The notes under the pieces were generated by a model, which worked only from the letters and a program-made list of their open reading frames with translations, was not told where the DNA came from and ran no database searches. Made by a program: the position numbers and the translations under genes. From Nocardioides coralli (GTDB taxonomy: Bacteria > Actinomycetota > Actinomycetes > Propionibacteriales > Nocardioidaceae), in the NCBI RefSeq assembly GCF_019880385.1, contig NZ_CP082273.1, positions 62,001 to 126,000 on the forward strand: 64,000 bases of DNA, read 5' to 3'. Shown in pieces: positions 45,628-54,041 of the stretch (position 1 is the first letter of the stretch; each line of letters begins with the position of its first letter).

Positions 45628-46501
45628 GTCGACCACCGTCCGGATCCGGTCCCTGATGCCGGCGCTCGCGCCGGCCGAGCGACGTGTGGCGCAGCGCGTG
45701 TGCGAGGACCCCTCGGTGGTGGCGGCCTCGACGATCAGCGCCCTCGCGGCGGAGTGCGGGACGTCGGAGACCACCGTCACCCGGTTCTGCCGGGCCGTCG
45801 GGTTCACCGGCTACCCCGCGCTGCGGCTCGCCCTCGCCACCGAGCTCGGGCGCGCCGAGGGCTTCGGCGCCCGGACCGTGGGTGGCGACATCGGGCCCGG
45901 CGACAGCCTCGACGAGGTGGTCGAGAAGGTCGCCTGGGCCGACGCGCGGGCCGTGGAGGAGACCGCGGAGCAGCTCGACGTCTCGACGCTGCGGGCGGTG
46001 GTGGCGGCGATCGCCGCTGCGCCGCGGGTGGACATCTACGGCGTCGGTGCCAGCGCCTTCGTCGCGCTCGACCTGCAGCAGAAGCTGCACCGCATCGGGC
46101 GGGTGGTGTTCGCGTGGGCCGACCCCCACGTGGCGGTGACCAGTGCGGCGCTGCTCGGCCCCGGCGACGTTGCGATCGGGCTCTCCCACAGCGGCGTCAC
46201 CCAGGACACGGTCGACGCGCTGGCGCGGGCGGGTGCGAACGGCGCCACCTCGATCGCCATCACCAACTTCCCCCGGTCGCCGCTGGCCGACCTCGCCGAC
46301 CACGTGCTGACCACGGCCGCGCGCGAGACCACCTTCCGGTCGGGGGCCACGGCGAGCCGGCTCGCCCAGCTGACCGTCGTCGACTGCGTCTTCGTCGGGG
46401 TTGCCCAGCAGACCTACGAGACCTCCCAGCAGCTGCTGGAGGCGACCCACGAGGCGGTCGCCACGTGGCGGCAGGCGCGCCGTCCCCCGCGTTCCCGCTG
46501 A
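45620..46501 (+). CDS. MurR/RpiR-family regulator with SIS domain
   Basis: A 293-residue regulator. The N-terminal HTH_6 domain includes LAPAERRVAQRVCEDPSVVAA and CGTSETTVTRFCRAVGFTGY. A sugar-phosphate-binding SIS domain follows, with VDIYGVGASAFVALDLQQKL and VAIGLSHSGVTQDTVDA. In Bacillus, MurR senses MurNAc-6-phosphate and represses the recycling operon. Its position at the end of nagZ-namZ-hydrolase supports the same role. The GTG lies 8 nt inside the upstream gene. The GAAA/TTTC repeat before nagZ is a candidate binding site. MurQ and the sugar permease are not in the window. Confidence 0.88.
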   Translation: MTESTTVRIRSLMPALAPAERRVAQRVCEDPSVVAASTISALAAECGTSETTVTRFCRAVGFTGYPALRLALATELGRAEGFGARTVGGDIGPGDSLDEVVEKVAWADARAVEETAEQLDVSTLRAVVAAIAAAPRVDIYGVGASAFVALDLQQKLHRIGRVVFAWADPHVAVTSAALLGPGDVAIGLSHSGVTQDTVDALARAGANGATSIAITNFPRSPLADLADHVLTTAARETTFRSGATASRLAQLTVVDCVFVGVAQQTYETSQQLLEATHEAVATWRQARRPPRSR

Positions 46502-46613
46502 GCGCGTCGCGCCCCGGGACAGGGTCTGGGTCGGCCCTGGTCGCGCTGGTGGCACGGGTGGTACGAGGCGCAACGCGCCGCCGGCAATCTAGGGAGACCG
46601 CTAGACACGCCGA

Positions 46614-46619
46614 TACCGT
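46614..46619 (+). promoter_or_regulatory. -10 element (TACCGT) of the AAA ATPase gene
   Basis: TACCGT ends 6 nt before the GTG at 46626, fitting a leaderless transcript. The rest of the 124-bp gap after the RpiR gene shows no other strong signal. Confidence 0.5.
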
Positions 46620-46625
46620 CGGATC

Positions 46626-47840
46626 GTGGACCCGATCCGGAACCCCTACGCCCCCGGCGCGGGGCAGCGCCCGCCCGAGCTCGCCGGGCGCGACGAACAG
46701 CTGCGCGCCTTCGACGTGGTGCTCGAGCGGGTCGCCGCGGGCCGTCCGGAGCGGTCGCTGGTGCTGACCGGGCTGCGGGGCGTCGGCAAGACGGTGCTCC
46801 TCAACGCGCTCCGCTCCGCCGCCGTACGCCGGCAGTGGGGCACCGGCAAGCTCGAGGCGCGCCCCGACCAGTCGCTGCGACGCCCGCTGGCCTCCGCCCT
46901 CCACCAGGCGGTGCGCGAGCTCGGCCACCCCGACGTGGAATCGGTCTCCCACGTCCTCGGCGTGGTCCGGTCCTTCGCCCAGCGCGAGGCCGGCGCCGGT
47001 GCCAGGCTGCGCGAGCAGTGGAACCCCGGCATCGACGCGCCCGCGGTCAAGGGGCGGGCCGACTCCGGCGACGTCGAGATCGACCTGGTCGAGCTCTTCA
47101 CCGACCTCGGCGGGTTGGCAGCCGACGTCGGCAAGGGCATCGCCGTCTTCATCGACGAGATGCAGGACCTCGGGCCCGACGACGTCTCCGCCCTCTGCGC
47201 CGCCTGCCACGAGATCAGCCAGTCGGGGCTCCCGGTCATCGTCGTGGGTGCGGGCCTGCCGCACCTGCCAGCCGTGCTCAGCGCCAGCAAGTCCTACTCC
47301 GAGCGGCTCTTCCGCTACCAGCGGATCGACCGACTGCCGCGCGACGCCGCCGACCGGGCGCTGGCGGCGCCGGCGGCCGACGAGGAGGCGGCCTACGACG
47401 AGGCGGCGCTGAGCGCCATGTACGTCGCCACCGGTGGCTACCCCTACTTCATCCAGGCCTACGGCAAGGCGGTGTGGGACCAGGCACCCCGCTCGCCCAT
47501 CACTGCCGCCGACGTCGCGGTCGCCGCCCCCGAGGCCGAGGGCGAGCTCGCCGTCGGCTTCTTCGGCTCCCGCTTCGAGCGGGCCACGCCGGGGGAGCGT
47601 GACTACCTGCGCGCCATGGCGGACGTGGCCCACAAGCTCGCCGAGAGCGGCGAGGACGTCCTCGACGACGTCGAGAGCGTGCCCACCGCCGACGTCGCCG
47701 CCGTGCTCGGCAAGAAGCCGCAGTCACTCTCACCCGCCCGCGACGCCCTGCTCAAGAAGGGGCTGATCTACGCCTCCGAGCGCGGCCGCATCGCCTTCAC
47801 CGTCCCCCACTTCGGCCGCTACCTCCGCGAGCACGCCTGA
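46626..47840 (+). CDS. AAA ATPase of the Orc1/Cdc6-like AAA_16 type
   Basis: A 404-residue protein. The N-terminus ELAGRDEQLRAFDVVLERVA and VLTGLRGVGKTVLL (Walker A, about residue 52), with VFIDEMQDLGPDDVSAL (Walker B) and VIVVGAGLPHLP (sensor I), form an archaeal-style Orc1/STAND ATPase core. GGYPYFIQAYGKAVWD is the typical sensor II area. The C-terminal 90 residues are a winged-helix-like module (TADVAAVLGKKPQSLSPARD, then GLIYASERGRIAFTVPHFGRYL) that probably binds DNA. It is monocistronic, and its target is unknown. Confidence 0.85.
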   Translation: MDPIRNPYAPGAGQRPPELAGRDEQLRAFDVVLERVAAGRPERSLVLTGLRGVGKTVLLNALRSAAVRRQWGTGKLEARPDQSLRRPLASALHQAVRELGHPDVESVSHVLGVVRSFAQREAGAGARLREQWNPGIDAPAVKGRADSGDVEIDLVELFTDLGGLAADVGKGIAVFIDEMQDLGPDDVSALCAACHEISQSGLPVIVVGAGLPHLPAVLSASKSYSERLFRYQRIDRLPRDAADRALAAPAADEEAAYDEAALSAMYVATGGYPYFIQAYGKAVWDQAPRSPITAADVAVAAPEAEGELAVGFFGSRFERATPGERDYLRAMADVAHKLAESGEDVLDDVESVPTADVAAVLGKKPQSLSPARDALLKKGLIYASERGRIAFTVPHFGRYLREHA

Positions 47841-47865
47841 CGCGGCCACGACTGCGCGCAGTCCC

Positions 47866-47871
47866 TACGAT
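47866..47871 (+). promoter_or_regulatory. -10 element (TACGAT) of the GNAT gene
   Basis: TACGAT ends 6 nt before the GTG at 47878, fixing the start and indicating a leaderless mRNA. Confidence 0.6.
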
Positions 47872-47877
47872 GAGCCG

Positions 47878-48363
47878 GTGCAGCTGCAGTCCTTCGACCC
47901 GTCCCTCGCCGCCACGGTGAGCAGCTGGGCCCCCTCGGCCGAGGAGGTCCGGTCCTGGTGCGCCCGCAGCGAGGCGCCGGTGCCGCCGGAGGTCGTGGCC
48001 GGCTGGGGCGAGGCCGACGACGTCGAGGCCTACCTGCTGGTCGACGACGGCACCCCTGCGGCCTACGGCGAGCTGTGGCTCGACGAGGAGGAGGGTGAGG
48101 TGGAGCTCGCCCGACTGCTGGTCGACCCCGCCGGGCGGGGGAGGGGCCTCGGCCGCCGGCTGACCCGGCTGCTCGCCGAGCGCGCCCGCGAGGCGCACCC
48201 GGCGCTGGCCACCGTCTGCCTGCGGGTGCTGCCCGACAACGTCGCCGGGCACCGCGCCTACCTCGCGGCGGGTTTCGCCTTCGTCGACGCCGAGACCGAG
48301 CAGGCCTGGAACGCCGGACAGCCGACGGCGTACCGCTGGATGGTGCTGTCGGCGGACGCCTAG
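47878..48363 (+). CDS. GNAT-family N-acetyltransferase
   Basis: A 161-residue single GNAT domain. The acetyl-CoA-binding motif A is VDPAGRGRGLGRRLTRLLAERA (R/Q-x-x-G-x-G/A), and LRVLPDNVAGHRAYLAAGF is motif B. No second domain is present, and the substrate (amine or N-terminus) cannot be told. It follows the AAA gene by 37 nt but has its own promoter. A strong inverted repeat follows its stop. Confidence 0.9.
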   Translation: MQLQSFDPSLAATVSSWAPSAEEVRSWCARSEAPVPPEVVAGWGEADDVEAYLLVDDGTPAAYGELWLDEEEGEVELARLLVDPAGRGRGLGRRLTRLLAERAREAHPALATVCLRVLPDNVAGHRAYLAAGFAFVDAETEQAWNAGQPTAYRWMVLSADA

Positions 48364-48372
48364 GCCAGGACC

Positions 48373-48418
48373 CCTCCGACCGGGGCGGAGCCGCCGCTCG
48401 GCCCCCTCCGGTCGGAGG
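48373..48418. terminator. Bidirectional hairpin between GNAT (+) and a membrane protein gene (-)
   Basis: CCTCCGACCGG (48373-48383) and CCGGTCGGAGG (48408-48418) form a perfect 11-bp stem with a 24-nt GC-rich loop. It lies between two convergent stops (48363 and 48428), the expected place for a shared terminator. Confidence 0.65.
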
Positions 48419-48427
48419 TCTCGTCGG

Positions 48428-48832
48428 TCAGCGGTCGTCGCAGACCGCCCAGCCGTAGACGGTGATGGTCCCGTCGAGGGCGGTGTCGAGGCGGACCACC
48501 TCGCCGACCCCGTCGTCGAGGGGGAAGGACTCGAGGAGGCGGACCCCGGTGTCGGTGTCACTGACGACCTCCTCGCCGGCGGGACAGTCGACGACCCATG
48601 GCTGGGCGACTCCGTCGTGGACGACGCGCTCGGCGACGCTGTAGTCCGCCGGGTCGCCGGCCGCGATGGGCAGGTTCGCCGCGGGGTCGATCCCGCGTCG
48701 GGCATCGTCGTGGTCCTGGACGAACCCTGCGCCGGCGGCCGCCGCGACGACCGCCATGGCCGCGGTCGTGAGCAGCAGCGCGGAGCGGGAGGCGCTCGGT
48801 CTGGCGCGTCCGGGTTCGGATGTGGTGCTCAT
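48428..48832 (-). CDS. Small exported or membrane-anchored protein of unknown function
   Basis: A 134-residue protein. One N-terminal helix (ALLLTTAAMAVVAAAAGAGF, about residues 19-38) is an uncleaved anchor or signal. The outside part is acidic with two cysteines (VVDCPAGEE and YGWAVCDDR) that may form a disulphide closing a small beta domain. AAGGAG precedes the ATG. It lies downstream of the methyltransferase gene on the same strand with a 61-nt gap. No family was recognised. Confidence 0.75.
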   Translation of the reverse strand: MSTTSEPGRARPSASRSALLLTTAAMAVVAAAAGAGFVQDHDDARRGIDPAANLPIAAGDPADYSVAERVVHDGVAQPWVVDCPAGEEVVSDTDTGVRLLESFPLDDGVGEVVRLDTALDGTITVYGWAVCDDR

Positions 48833-48893
48833 GGTGATCTCCTTCAGGTACTGGTGTCTGGTGTGTGGTGTCTGGGTGGGTCGGCGAGCGTGG

Positions 48894-49730
48894 TCAGCCG
48901 CGCCGGGCGGTCAGGAGCAGGTACTCCCACCCCGTGACGTGGCCGTCCCGCTCGTGGCGCCGGCCGAGCTCCAGCAGGGCGTGGTCCAGCTCCGCGGTGC
49001 GCCCGGGATCGTCGGCCAGGTGGGCGTAGGCCGCGATCGTCGGGCCGTAGCTGGCCTTGAAGAACTCCAGGAAGCCCTCGGCGTCGGTGAAGTGGTGGTC
49101 GGCGAGCTGCCGGCGCTCCCAGGCCACGTCGGTGACCCGGTCGCCCAGCAGTGCCAGCACGTGGTCGGGGTCGCCCCACAACGGCGGCGGCTGGGCCCCT
49201 GCCGGCGGTGCCGGGACGAAGGGGCGCATGGTCGCGAACATCTGGCCGATGAAGCCGGTGGGCGTCCAGCTGAGCAGTCCGATCCGGCCGCCGGGCCTGG
49301 TGACCCGGACCAGCTCGTCCGCAGCGACCTGGTGGTGCGGGGCGAACATGACCCCCACGCAGGACATCGCGACGTCGAAGGACGCGTCGGCGTAGGGAAG
49401 GGCCTCGGCGTCGCCCTGCTCCCAGCGGAGCGCGACCCCCGCCCGGGTGGCCTCGGCCTGCCCCTGCTCGAGCAGCCGCGGGACCAGGTCGCTGGCCACG
49501 ACGTCCGCCCCACGCCGGGCAGCCGGGATGGCGGCGTTGCCGCTGCCGGCGGCGACGTCGAGGACCCGCTCGCCCGGCTCGACCCCGAGGGCCTCGACGA
49601 GGGCCGGGCCCAGGGAGGGGATGACCTCGCGGGCGACGGAGGCGTAGTCGCCGGACGCCCAGACGGCCTCGTGCTTGGCCTTCAGCGGGTCGGCGAGGAC
49701 CTCGGGCCGGGTGACGACGGTGGTGCTCAT
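48894..49730 (-). CDS. Class I SAM-dependent methyltransferase
   Basis: A 278-residue Rossmann methyltransferase. [19 protein letters not shown] is motif I (SAM binding), ADVVASDLVPRLL holds the acidic residue of motif II, and RWEQGDAEALPYADASFDVAMS is motif III/IV of the UbiE/MenG-like group. RVTRPGGRIGLLSWTP is post-II. The substrate is unknown; the hydrophobic C-terminal half suggests a small molecule. Its start overlaps the small upstream gene by 4 nt (ATGA), so the two are coupled. Confidence 0.92.
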   Translation of the reverse strand: MSTTVVTRPEVLADPLKAKHEAVWASGDYASVAREVIPSLGPALVEALGVEPGERVLDVAAGSGNAAIPAARRGADVVASDLVPRLLEQGQAEATRAGVALRWEQGDAEALPYADASFDVAMSCVGVMFAPHHQVAADELVRVTRPGGRIGLLSWTPTGFIGQMFATMRPFVPAPPAGAQPPPLWGDPDHVLALLGDRVTDVAWERRQLADHHFTDAEGFLEFFKASYGPTIAAYAHLADDPGRTAELDHALLELGRRHERDGHVTGWEYLLLTARRG

Positions 49731-49942
49731 GACGGGTTCCTTCCGGTAGCGAGTGCGGTGTCGACGGCGGCGTACCGGTTCCCGGTACGCCGCCGCCCAC
49801 GGAGGAGCTGGTGGACAGCGCCGAGCCCGCGGGGTGCGTGCCGGGAGGGCCTGGCGCCGGCCGTACGCCGACGGGCCTCGGCCTCCTCCAGGCGCCGGGT
49901 CATGTGGGCCCGGACGACCAGCGGGTCGGTGAGGTGGTTCAT
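49727..49942 (-). CDS. Small basic protein coupled to the methyltransferase (71 aa)
   Basis: A 71-residue Arg-rich protein: MNHLTDPLVVRAHMTRRL, then a charged helix (EEAEARRRTAGARPSRHA) and an Arg-rich end. The start at 49942 is backed by TAGCGT ending 7 nt upstream on the minus strand. The stop overlaps the methyltransferase ATG (ATGA). Its sequence alone is weak evidence for coding, but the promoter and the coupling make a real leader gene likely. No family was recognised. Confidence 0.55.
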   Translation of the reverse strand: MNHLTDPLVVRAHMTRRLEEAEARRRTAGARPSRHAPRGLGAVHQLLRGRRRTGNRYAAVDTALATGRNPS

Positions 49943-50012
49943 GACCGAGACGCTAGGAACCGGCAGGGGTCGTGGACTTCGCTCGAACCGGCCATTTCGG
50001 CGCGGCGGGGGA

Positions 50013-50028
50013 TGGCCCGCTCGGGCCA
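50013..50028. terminator. Possible terminator hairpin downstream of the ABC exporter operon
   Basis: TGGCCCGCTCGGGCCA is a perfect 7-bp stem with a 2-nt loop, about 75 nt past the permease stop (minus strand). It sits in the 157-bp gap between that stop and the small leader gene. No U-tract follows. Confidence 0.35.
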
Positions 50029-50099
50029 GCGTCACGGGAACCCGGCACCGGACGGTCGTCGGCTCGACCGCCACCTGCCGGCACCCCGGGTGCGTGGCC

Positions 50100-52655
50100 C
50101 TACTCGGTGGCGATCGCCTCGAGCACCTTCATCCGCGAGGCGCGGACGGCCGGCACGATCGCCGCCAGCACCCCGAACAGCACTGCGATCAGCAGGAACA
50201 CCACGAGGTTCTGCAGCGGCAGGGCGAGCTCGGTCAGGTCGTCGGAGAGCGACTGCCGCAGCAGCACGCCGATCAGCAGGCCCACGGCCATGCCGAGGAC
50301 CGAGCCGAGCACGGCGATGGTCACCGACTCCAGGGTCACCATCCGCCGCAGCCGCGGCCGCGAGAGGCCGACGGCGCGGAGCAGGCCGATCTCCCGGGTG
50401 CGCTCGATGACGCTGAGGCTCAGCGTGTTGATGATGCCGATCACCGCGATCACGATCGCCAGGGCCAGCAGCCCGTAGATCATGTTGAGCAGCAGGTTGA
50501 TCTGGTCCTTGATGCTCTCGGCGAACTGCTCCTTGTCGAGGACGGTGACGATCGGCACGTCGGCCACGACCTCGTCGAGCTCCGCCTGCACCGTCGCCGG
50601 GTCCGCCCCCGATGCGAGGGTGATGCTGACGCTGGTGTCGGTGCGCTTCACCCCGACGTCGGCGAGCACCGTCAGGGGCACGTTGACCGGTCCGATGACC
50701 GGGGTGCGCTCGGTGATGCCGATGACCTCGACGCTGGTGGCCCTGCCGCCGGGGAACGCCAGGTCCAGCGTGTCTCCCACCCAGACCCCGTAGTCGTTGG
50801 CGGCGTCGACGGTGAGCAGCGCCTCCTCGCCGGCCAGCGCCTGGGCGCCGGCCACCATCTCCAGCTCGTAGATCTCGTCGTAGCCCTCGGACAGGCCGAC
50901 GAGCAGCTGTGGCTCCTCGTTGATCAGGGCCGGCGTCCACTGGTCGCGCGAGATCGCACCCACGCCGTCGACCCCCGCCATGTCGTCGCCGATGCCGGTC
51001 GGGAAGCTCTGGAAGTTCGCGGACTGCACGAGGAAGTCGGCGGCGAACTGGTCCTCGACCAGCTGGTCGGTCGTCTTGCTCATCGACGCCGCCAGGGTGC
51101 CGACCGCCGAGACCAGGGCGAGTCCGATCATCAGCGCCGACGCGGTGGCGCCGGTACGCCGCGGGTTGCGCAGCGCGTTCTCGCCGGCCAGTCGGCCCGT
51201 GGTCCCGAAGACCCGGCCGAACAGGCTGCGGCACGCGACGAGCAGGGGGTGGCCGATGACCGGGCTCAGGGCCGCGGCGGTGAGGATCCACAGCACCGCG
51301 GCGGCACCGATCCACGCGGCGTCGGGGCCGGGCGGCTCCATCAGCCCGATGGCGGCCAGGATCCCGCCGAGCAGCGCGACCCCGAGCCCGATGAGCGCGC
51401 GGCGGCGCAGCGACCCCTCGGCCGGGGCGGCCACCTCGTCGCGCATCGCGGCCACCGGGGCGGTGCGCGAGGCCCGACGGGCGGGGAGGTACGCCGAGGT
51501 GAGGGTCACGGCCAGGGCGACGGCGTACGCGAGGGCGACGGTCGTGGGAGTCAGCCCGAGCACGTCGCCGTTGATGTCGAGCCCCACCGCCCGGAACAGC
51601 TGCGCCAGCCCGCGCGCGAGCAGCAGCCCGAGCCCGATGCCGACGGAGGCGCCGATCAACGCCATCAGGGCAGCCTCGAGCAGCACCGAGCGGCGGACCT
51701 GGGCGGCGGCCGCCCCGAGGGCGCGGAGCAGCGCCAGCTCGCGCACGCGCTGGGCCACGAGGATGTTGAAGGTGTTGGCGATGATGAACCCGCCGACCAG
51801 GATCGCGATCACCGCGAAGGCCACCAGGAACGTGGAGATGACGTCGAGGAACTGGCCGACGGTCTCCTGCGACTCCTTCGCCACGGTGTCGCCCTCCACC
51901 GCGTCGTACTCGCGCGGCAGCACCGCCTCGGCGGCGTCGACGAGCTCGGCCTGGCTGACGCCGGGGCCGGCCGTGAGCGCTGCGCTCGTGAACACGTCGC
52001 GACCACCGAGGAACAGCTCCTGCGCCCCGTCCTCGGAGAAGATCAGCAGCACCGCCCCCGCCGTGCCGCCGCCGTTGAACTCCGCGGTGCCGGTCATCCG
52101 CAGGGTCTTGCGGACCGTGTCGATGGAGTCCCCCGCCGGGGCGATCACCCTGACCTCGTCACCCACCTCGTAGCCGGAGGCCTCCGCGGCGCCGGTGTCG
52201 AGCACGACGTCCGTGGGGCTCGTCGGCCACTCGCCCTCCACGAGGACCAGCGATGGCTCCCCGAGCAGGTTGGGGGTGTCGTTGTAGTTGAACGCGATGG
52301 TGGGGGCCCCTTGGCCGCCGACCAGCTTGTCGTCGGTGTCGAGCAGGTACATGCCGAGCCCGTCGACCTGTCCGTCGGCTCGGTCCACCTCCGGCAGGGC
52401 GGCGAGCTCCTCGATCACCGCCGGTTCGAGGACGGAGGTGTTGCCGATGCCGATCGACTCGAAGGACTCGGTGCCGGTGGGACGGACGAGGGCATCGGGG
52501 GTCGAGCCCTCGATGATCCCGTCGAAGGTCGCCCCGAGGCCGTTGCTGAAGGTGAGGACACCGGTCAGGAACCCCATGCCGAGCACGATCGCGAGCGTGC
52601 TCATGAACAGCCGGACCTTGCGGGCCAGCAGGTTCCGCAGCGTCAGGCGGAGCAC
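50100..52655 (-). CDS. FtsX/MacB-type ABC transporter permease, duplicated
   Basis: An 851-residue permease with ten or so hydrophobic helices arranged as a duplication. An N-terminal helix (FMSTLAIVLGMGFLTGVLTF) is followed by an extracellular core domain and an FtsX helix trio with NTFNILVAQRVRELALLRALGA. A second unit has GENALRNPRRTGATASALMIGLALVS and ends with NTLSLSVIERTREIGLLRAVGL and RASRMKVLEAIATE. This is the DevC/MacB-like family of lipid or peptide exporters. It begins 1 nt after the ATPase stop. The exported substrate is unknown. Confidence 0.92.
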   Translation of the reverse strand: MLRLTLRNLLARKVRLFMSTLAIVLGMGFLTGVLTFSNGLGATFDGIIEGSTPDALVRPTGTESFESIGIGNTSVLEPAVIEELAALPEVDRADGQVDGLGMYLLDTDDKLVGGQGAPTIAFNYNDTPNLLGEPSLVLVEGEWPTSPTDVVLDTGAAEASGYEVGDEVRVIAPAGDSIDTVRKTLRMTGTAEFNGGGTAGAVLLIFSEDGAQELFLGGRDVFTSAALTAGPGVSQAELVDAAEAVLPREYDAVEGDTVAKESQETVGQFLDVISTFLVAFAVIAILVGGFIIANTFNILVAQRVRELALLRALGAAAAQVRRSVLLEAALMALIGASVGIGLGLLLARGLAQLFRAVGLDINGDVLGLTPTTVALAYAVALAVTLTSAYLPARRASRTAPVAAMRDEVAAPAEGSLRRRALIGLGVALLGGILAAIGLMEPPGPDAAWIGAAAVLWILTAAALSPVIGHPLLVACRSLFGRVFGTTGRLAGENALRNPRRTGATASALMIGLALVSAVGTLAASMSKTTDQLVEDQFAADFLVQSANFQSFPTGIGDDMAGVDGVGAISRDQWTPALINEEPQLLVGLSEGYDEIYELEMVAGAQALAGEEALLTVDAANDYGVWVGDTLDLAFPGGRATSVEVIGITERTPVIGPVNVPLTVLADVGVKRTDTSVSITLASGADPATVQAELDEVVADVPIVTVLDKEQFAESIKDQINLLLNMIYGLLALAIVIAVIGIINTLSLSVIERTREIGLLRAVGLSRPRLRRMVTLESVTIAVLGSVLGMAVGLLIGVLLRQSLSDDLTELALPLQNLVVFLLIAVLFGVLAAIVPAVRASRMKVLEAIATE

Positions 52656-52656
52656 C

Positions 52657-53415
52657 TCAGCCGGCCTGCGGGGTCAGCCGGGCCATCTTCTCCAGGATCC
52701 CGTCGCGGTCGGGGTCGTGGAGCTCCTCGACGATCCGGCCGTCGGCCAGGAAGACGACGCGGTCGGTCCACGCCGCGGCCACCGGGTCGTGGGTGACCAT
52801 CACGATCGTCTGGCCGAAGTCGTCGACGCTGCGCCGCAGGAAGCCGAGCACCTCGGCGCCGCTGGTGCTGTCGAGGTTGCCGGTCGGCTCGTCGGCGAAG
52901 ACGATCGAGGGCTGGCTCACCAGCGCACGGGCGCACGCCGCCCGCTGCTGCTGCCCACCCGACATCTCGCTCGGCTTGTGGTGCAGCCGGTCACGCAGCC
53001 CGACGGCGTCGACCACGCGGTCGAACCACTCCGGGTCCGGCTTCCGGCCGGCTAGCGCCAGCGGCAGCGTGATGTTCTCCTCGGCGGTCAGCGTCGGCAC
53101 GAGGTTGAAGGCCTGGAAGACGAAGCCGATCTGCTCGCGCCGCAGCGTGGTGAGGGCCTTGTCCTTGAGCTGTCCGAGCGGGGTGCCGTCGACGTACGCC
53201 TCCCCGCTGGTCGGGGTGTCCAGGGCCGCCAGGCAGTGCATGAGCGTCGACTTCCCCGACCCGGAGGGGCCCATCACGGCGGTGAACTCCCCGGCGTACA
53301 GCTCGATCGAGACCCCGTCGAGCGCCCGCACCTCCGCCTCGTCGCGCCCGTAGATCTTCACCAGATCCTGCGCACTGGCGGCGACCGTGCGGGTCCCCTC
53401 CCTCATCGTCGTCAT
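52657..53415 (-). CDS. ABC transporter ATP-binding protein (LolD/MacB-type)
   Basis: A 252-residue ATPase. GPSGSGKSTLMHCLAALDTP is Walker A, FVFQAFNLVPTLTAEEN the Q-loop, MSGGQQQRAACARALV the signature, VFADEPTGNLDS Walker B and MVTHDPVAAA the H-loop, with the residues of the MacB/LolD class that drives mechanotransmission permeases. The ATG at 53415 has GGAGG upstream on the minus strand; an internal ATG at 53406 is an alternative. It is the first gene of the exporter pair and diverges from the small kinase gene. Confidence 0.94.
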   Translation of the reverse strand: MTTMREGTRTVAASAQDLVKIYGRDEAEVRALDGVSIELYAGEFTAVMGPSGSGKSTLMHCLAALDTPTSGEAYVDGTPLGQLKDKALTTLRREQIGFVFQAFNLVPTLTAEENITLPLALAGRKPDPEWFDRVVDAVGLRDRLHHKPSEMSGGQQQRAACARALVSQPSIVFADEPTGNLDSTSGAEVLGFLRRSVDDFGQTIVMVTHDPVAAAWTDRVVFLADGRIVEELHDPDRDGILEKMARLTPQAG

Positions 53416-53516
53416 GGGGAAAGCCTCCCGCGGCGCGCAAGCGGCGGCAATCGGGTGTCGACCGGAGGCCGACCCTGAGTCGAACCCTGACCCGGCCCCC
53501 GACGTGGCCCCACGCC

Positions 53517-53522
53517 TACGAT
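53517..53522 (+). promoter_or_regulatory. -10 element (TACGAT) of the small kinase gene
   Basis: TACGAT ends 7 nt before the ATG at 53530 in the 114-bp divergent gap with the ABC exporter genes. Confidence 0.55.
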
Positions 53523-53529
53523 CCGGGCC

Positions 53530-54015
53530 ATGACGGAGCAGCAGGGCAGGCTGGTCCTCGTCGTCGGGATGCCGGGGTCGGGCAAGACCACGCTGGCGCG
53601 GCGGCTGGCGCCGGACCTCGGGGCGGTGCGCCTCGACCCCGACGCGTGGCTGGTCGGGCTCGGCCTCGATCCCCACGACCTGCCACGCCGGGGACGGCTC
53701 GAGGCGCTGATGTGGGACCACACCCGGGACCTGCTGCGTCTCGGGGCGGCCGTGATCCTCGAGTCGGGTCTGTGGGTGCGGTCCCGGCGCGACGCGACCC
53801 TGGCCGGTGCCCGGGAGGTCGGTGCCGCCGTGGACCTGCACCTGGTCGACGTGCCGCTGGAGGAGAGGTGGCGCCGCATCGAGGCCCGCAACCACGAGCC
53901 GGGAGCGGTCGTGATCACCCGCGACCAGCTCGAGACGTGGGCCGCCCACTGGGAGCGACCCACGGACGAGGAGCTGTCCGGATACGACCTCGTGGAGTGG
54001 CATCGCGACTTCTGA
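53530..54015 (+). CDS. P-loop kinase-like ATPase (AAA_33 / zeta-toxin-like fold)
   Basis: A 161-residue single-domain protein. VLVVGMPGSGKTTLARRLAP is the Walker A loop at the N-terminus. LDPDAW follows as in zeta/gluconate-kinase-like enzymes, and VDVPLEERWRRIEARN is the lid region with basic residues for phosphoryl transfer. It likely phosphorylates a small molecule; no antitoxin-like partner is adjacent, so a toxin role is unlikely. It starts from its own promoter and is followed 26 nt later by the GDPD gene. Confidence 0.85.
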   Translation: MTEQQGRLVLVVGMPGSGKTTLARRLAPDLGAVRLDPDAWLVGLGLDPHDLPRRGRLEALMWDHTRDLLRLGAAVILESGLWVRSRRDATLAGAREVGAAVDLHLVDVPLEERWRRIEARNHEPGAVVITRDQLETWAAHWERPTDEELSGYDLVEWHRDF

Positions 54016-54041
54016 CCACCTCGTGTGGGCACAATGGAGGC

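Noticed and set aside
48666..52796. Plus-strand open frame of 1376 codons opposite the ABC exporter
   Set aside because: Low-complexity composition (Arg, Gly, Gln, Asp), opposite clear genes with canonical ABC motifs. It is another high-GC shadow.
53530..54015. Zeta-toxin / toxin-antitoxin reading of the small P-loop kinase
   Set aside because: No antitoxin-like gene is adjacent, and the protein looks like a small-molecule kinase.
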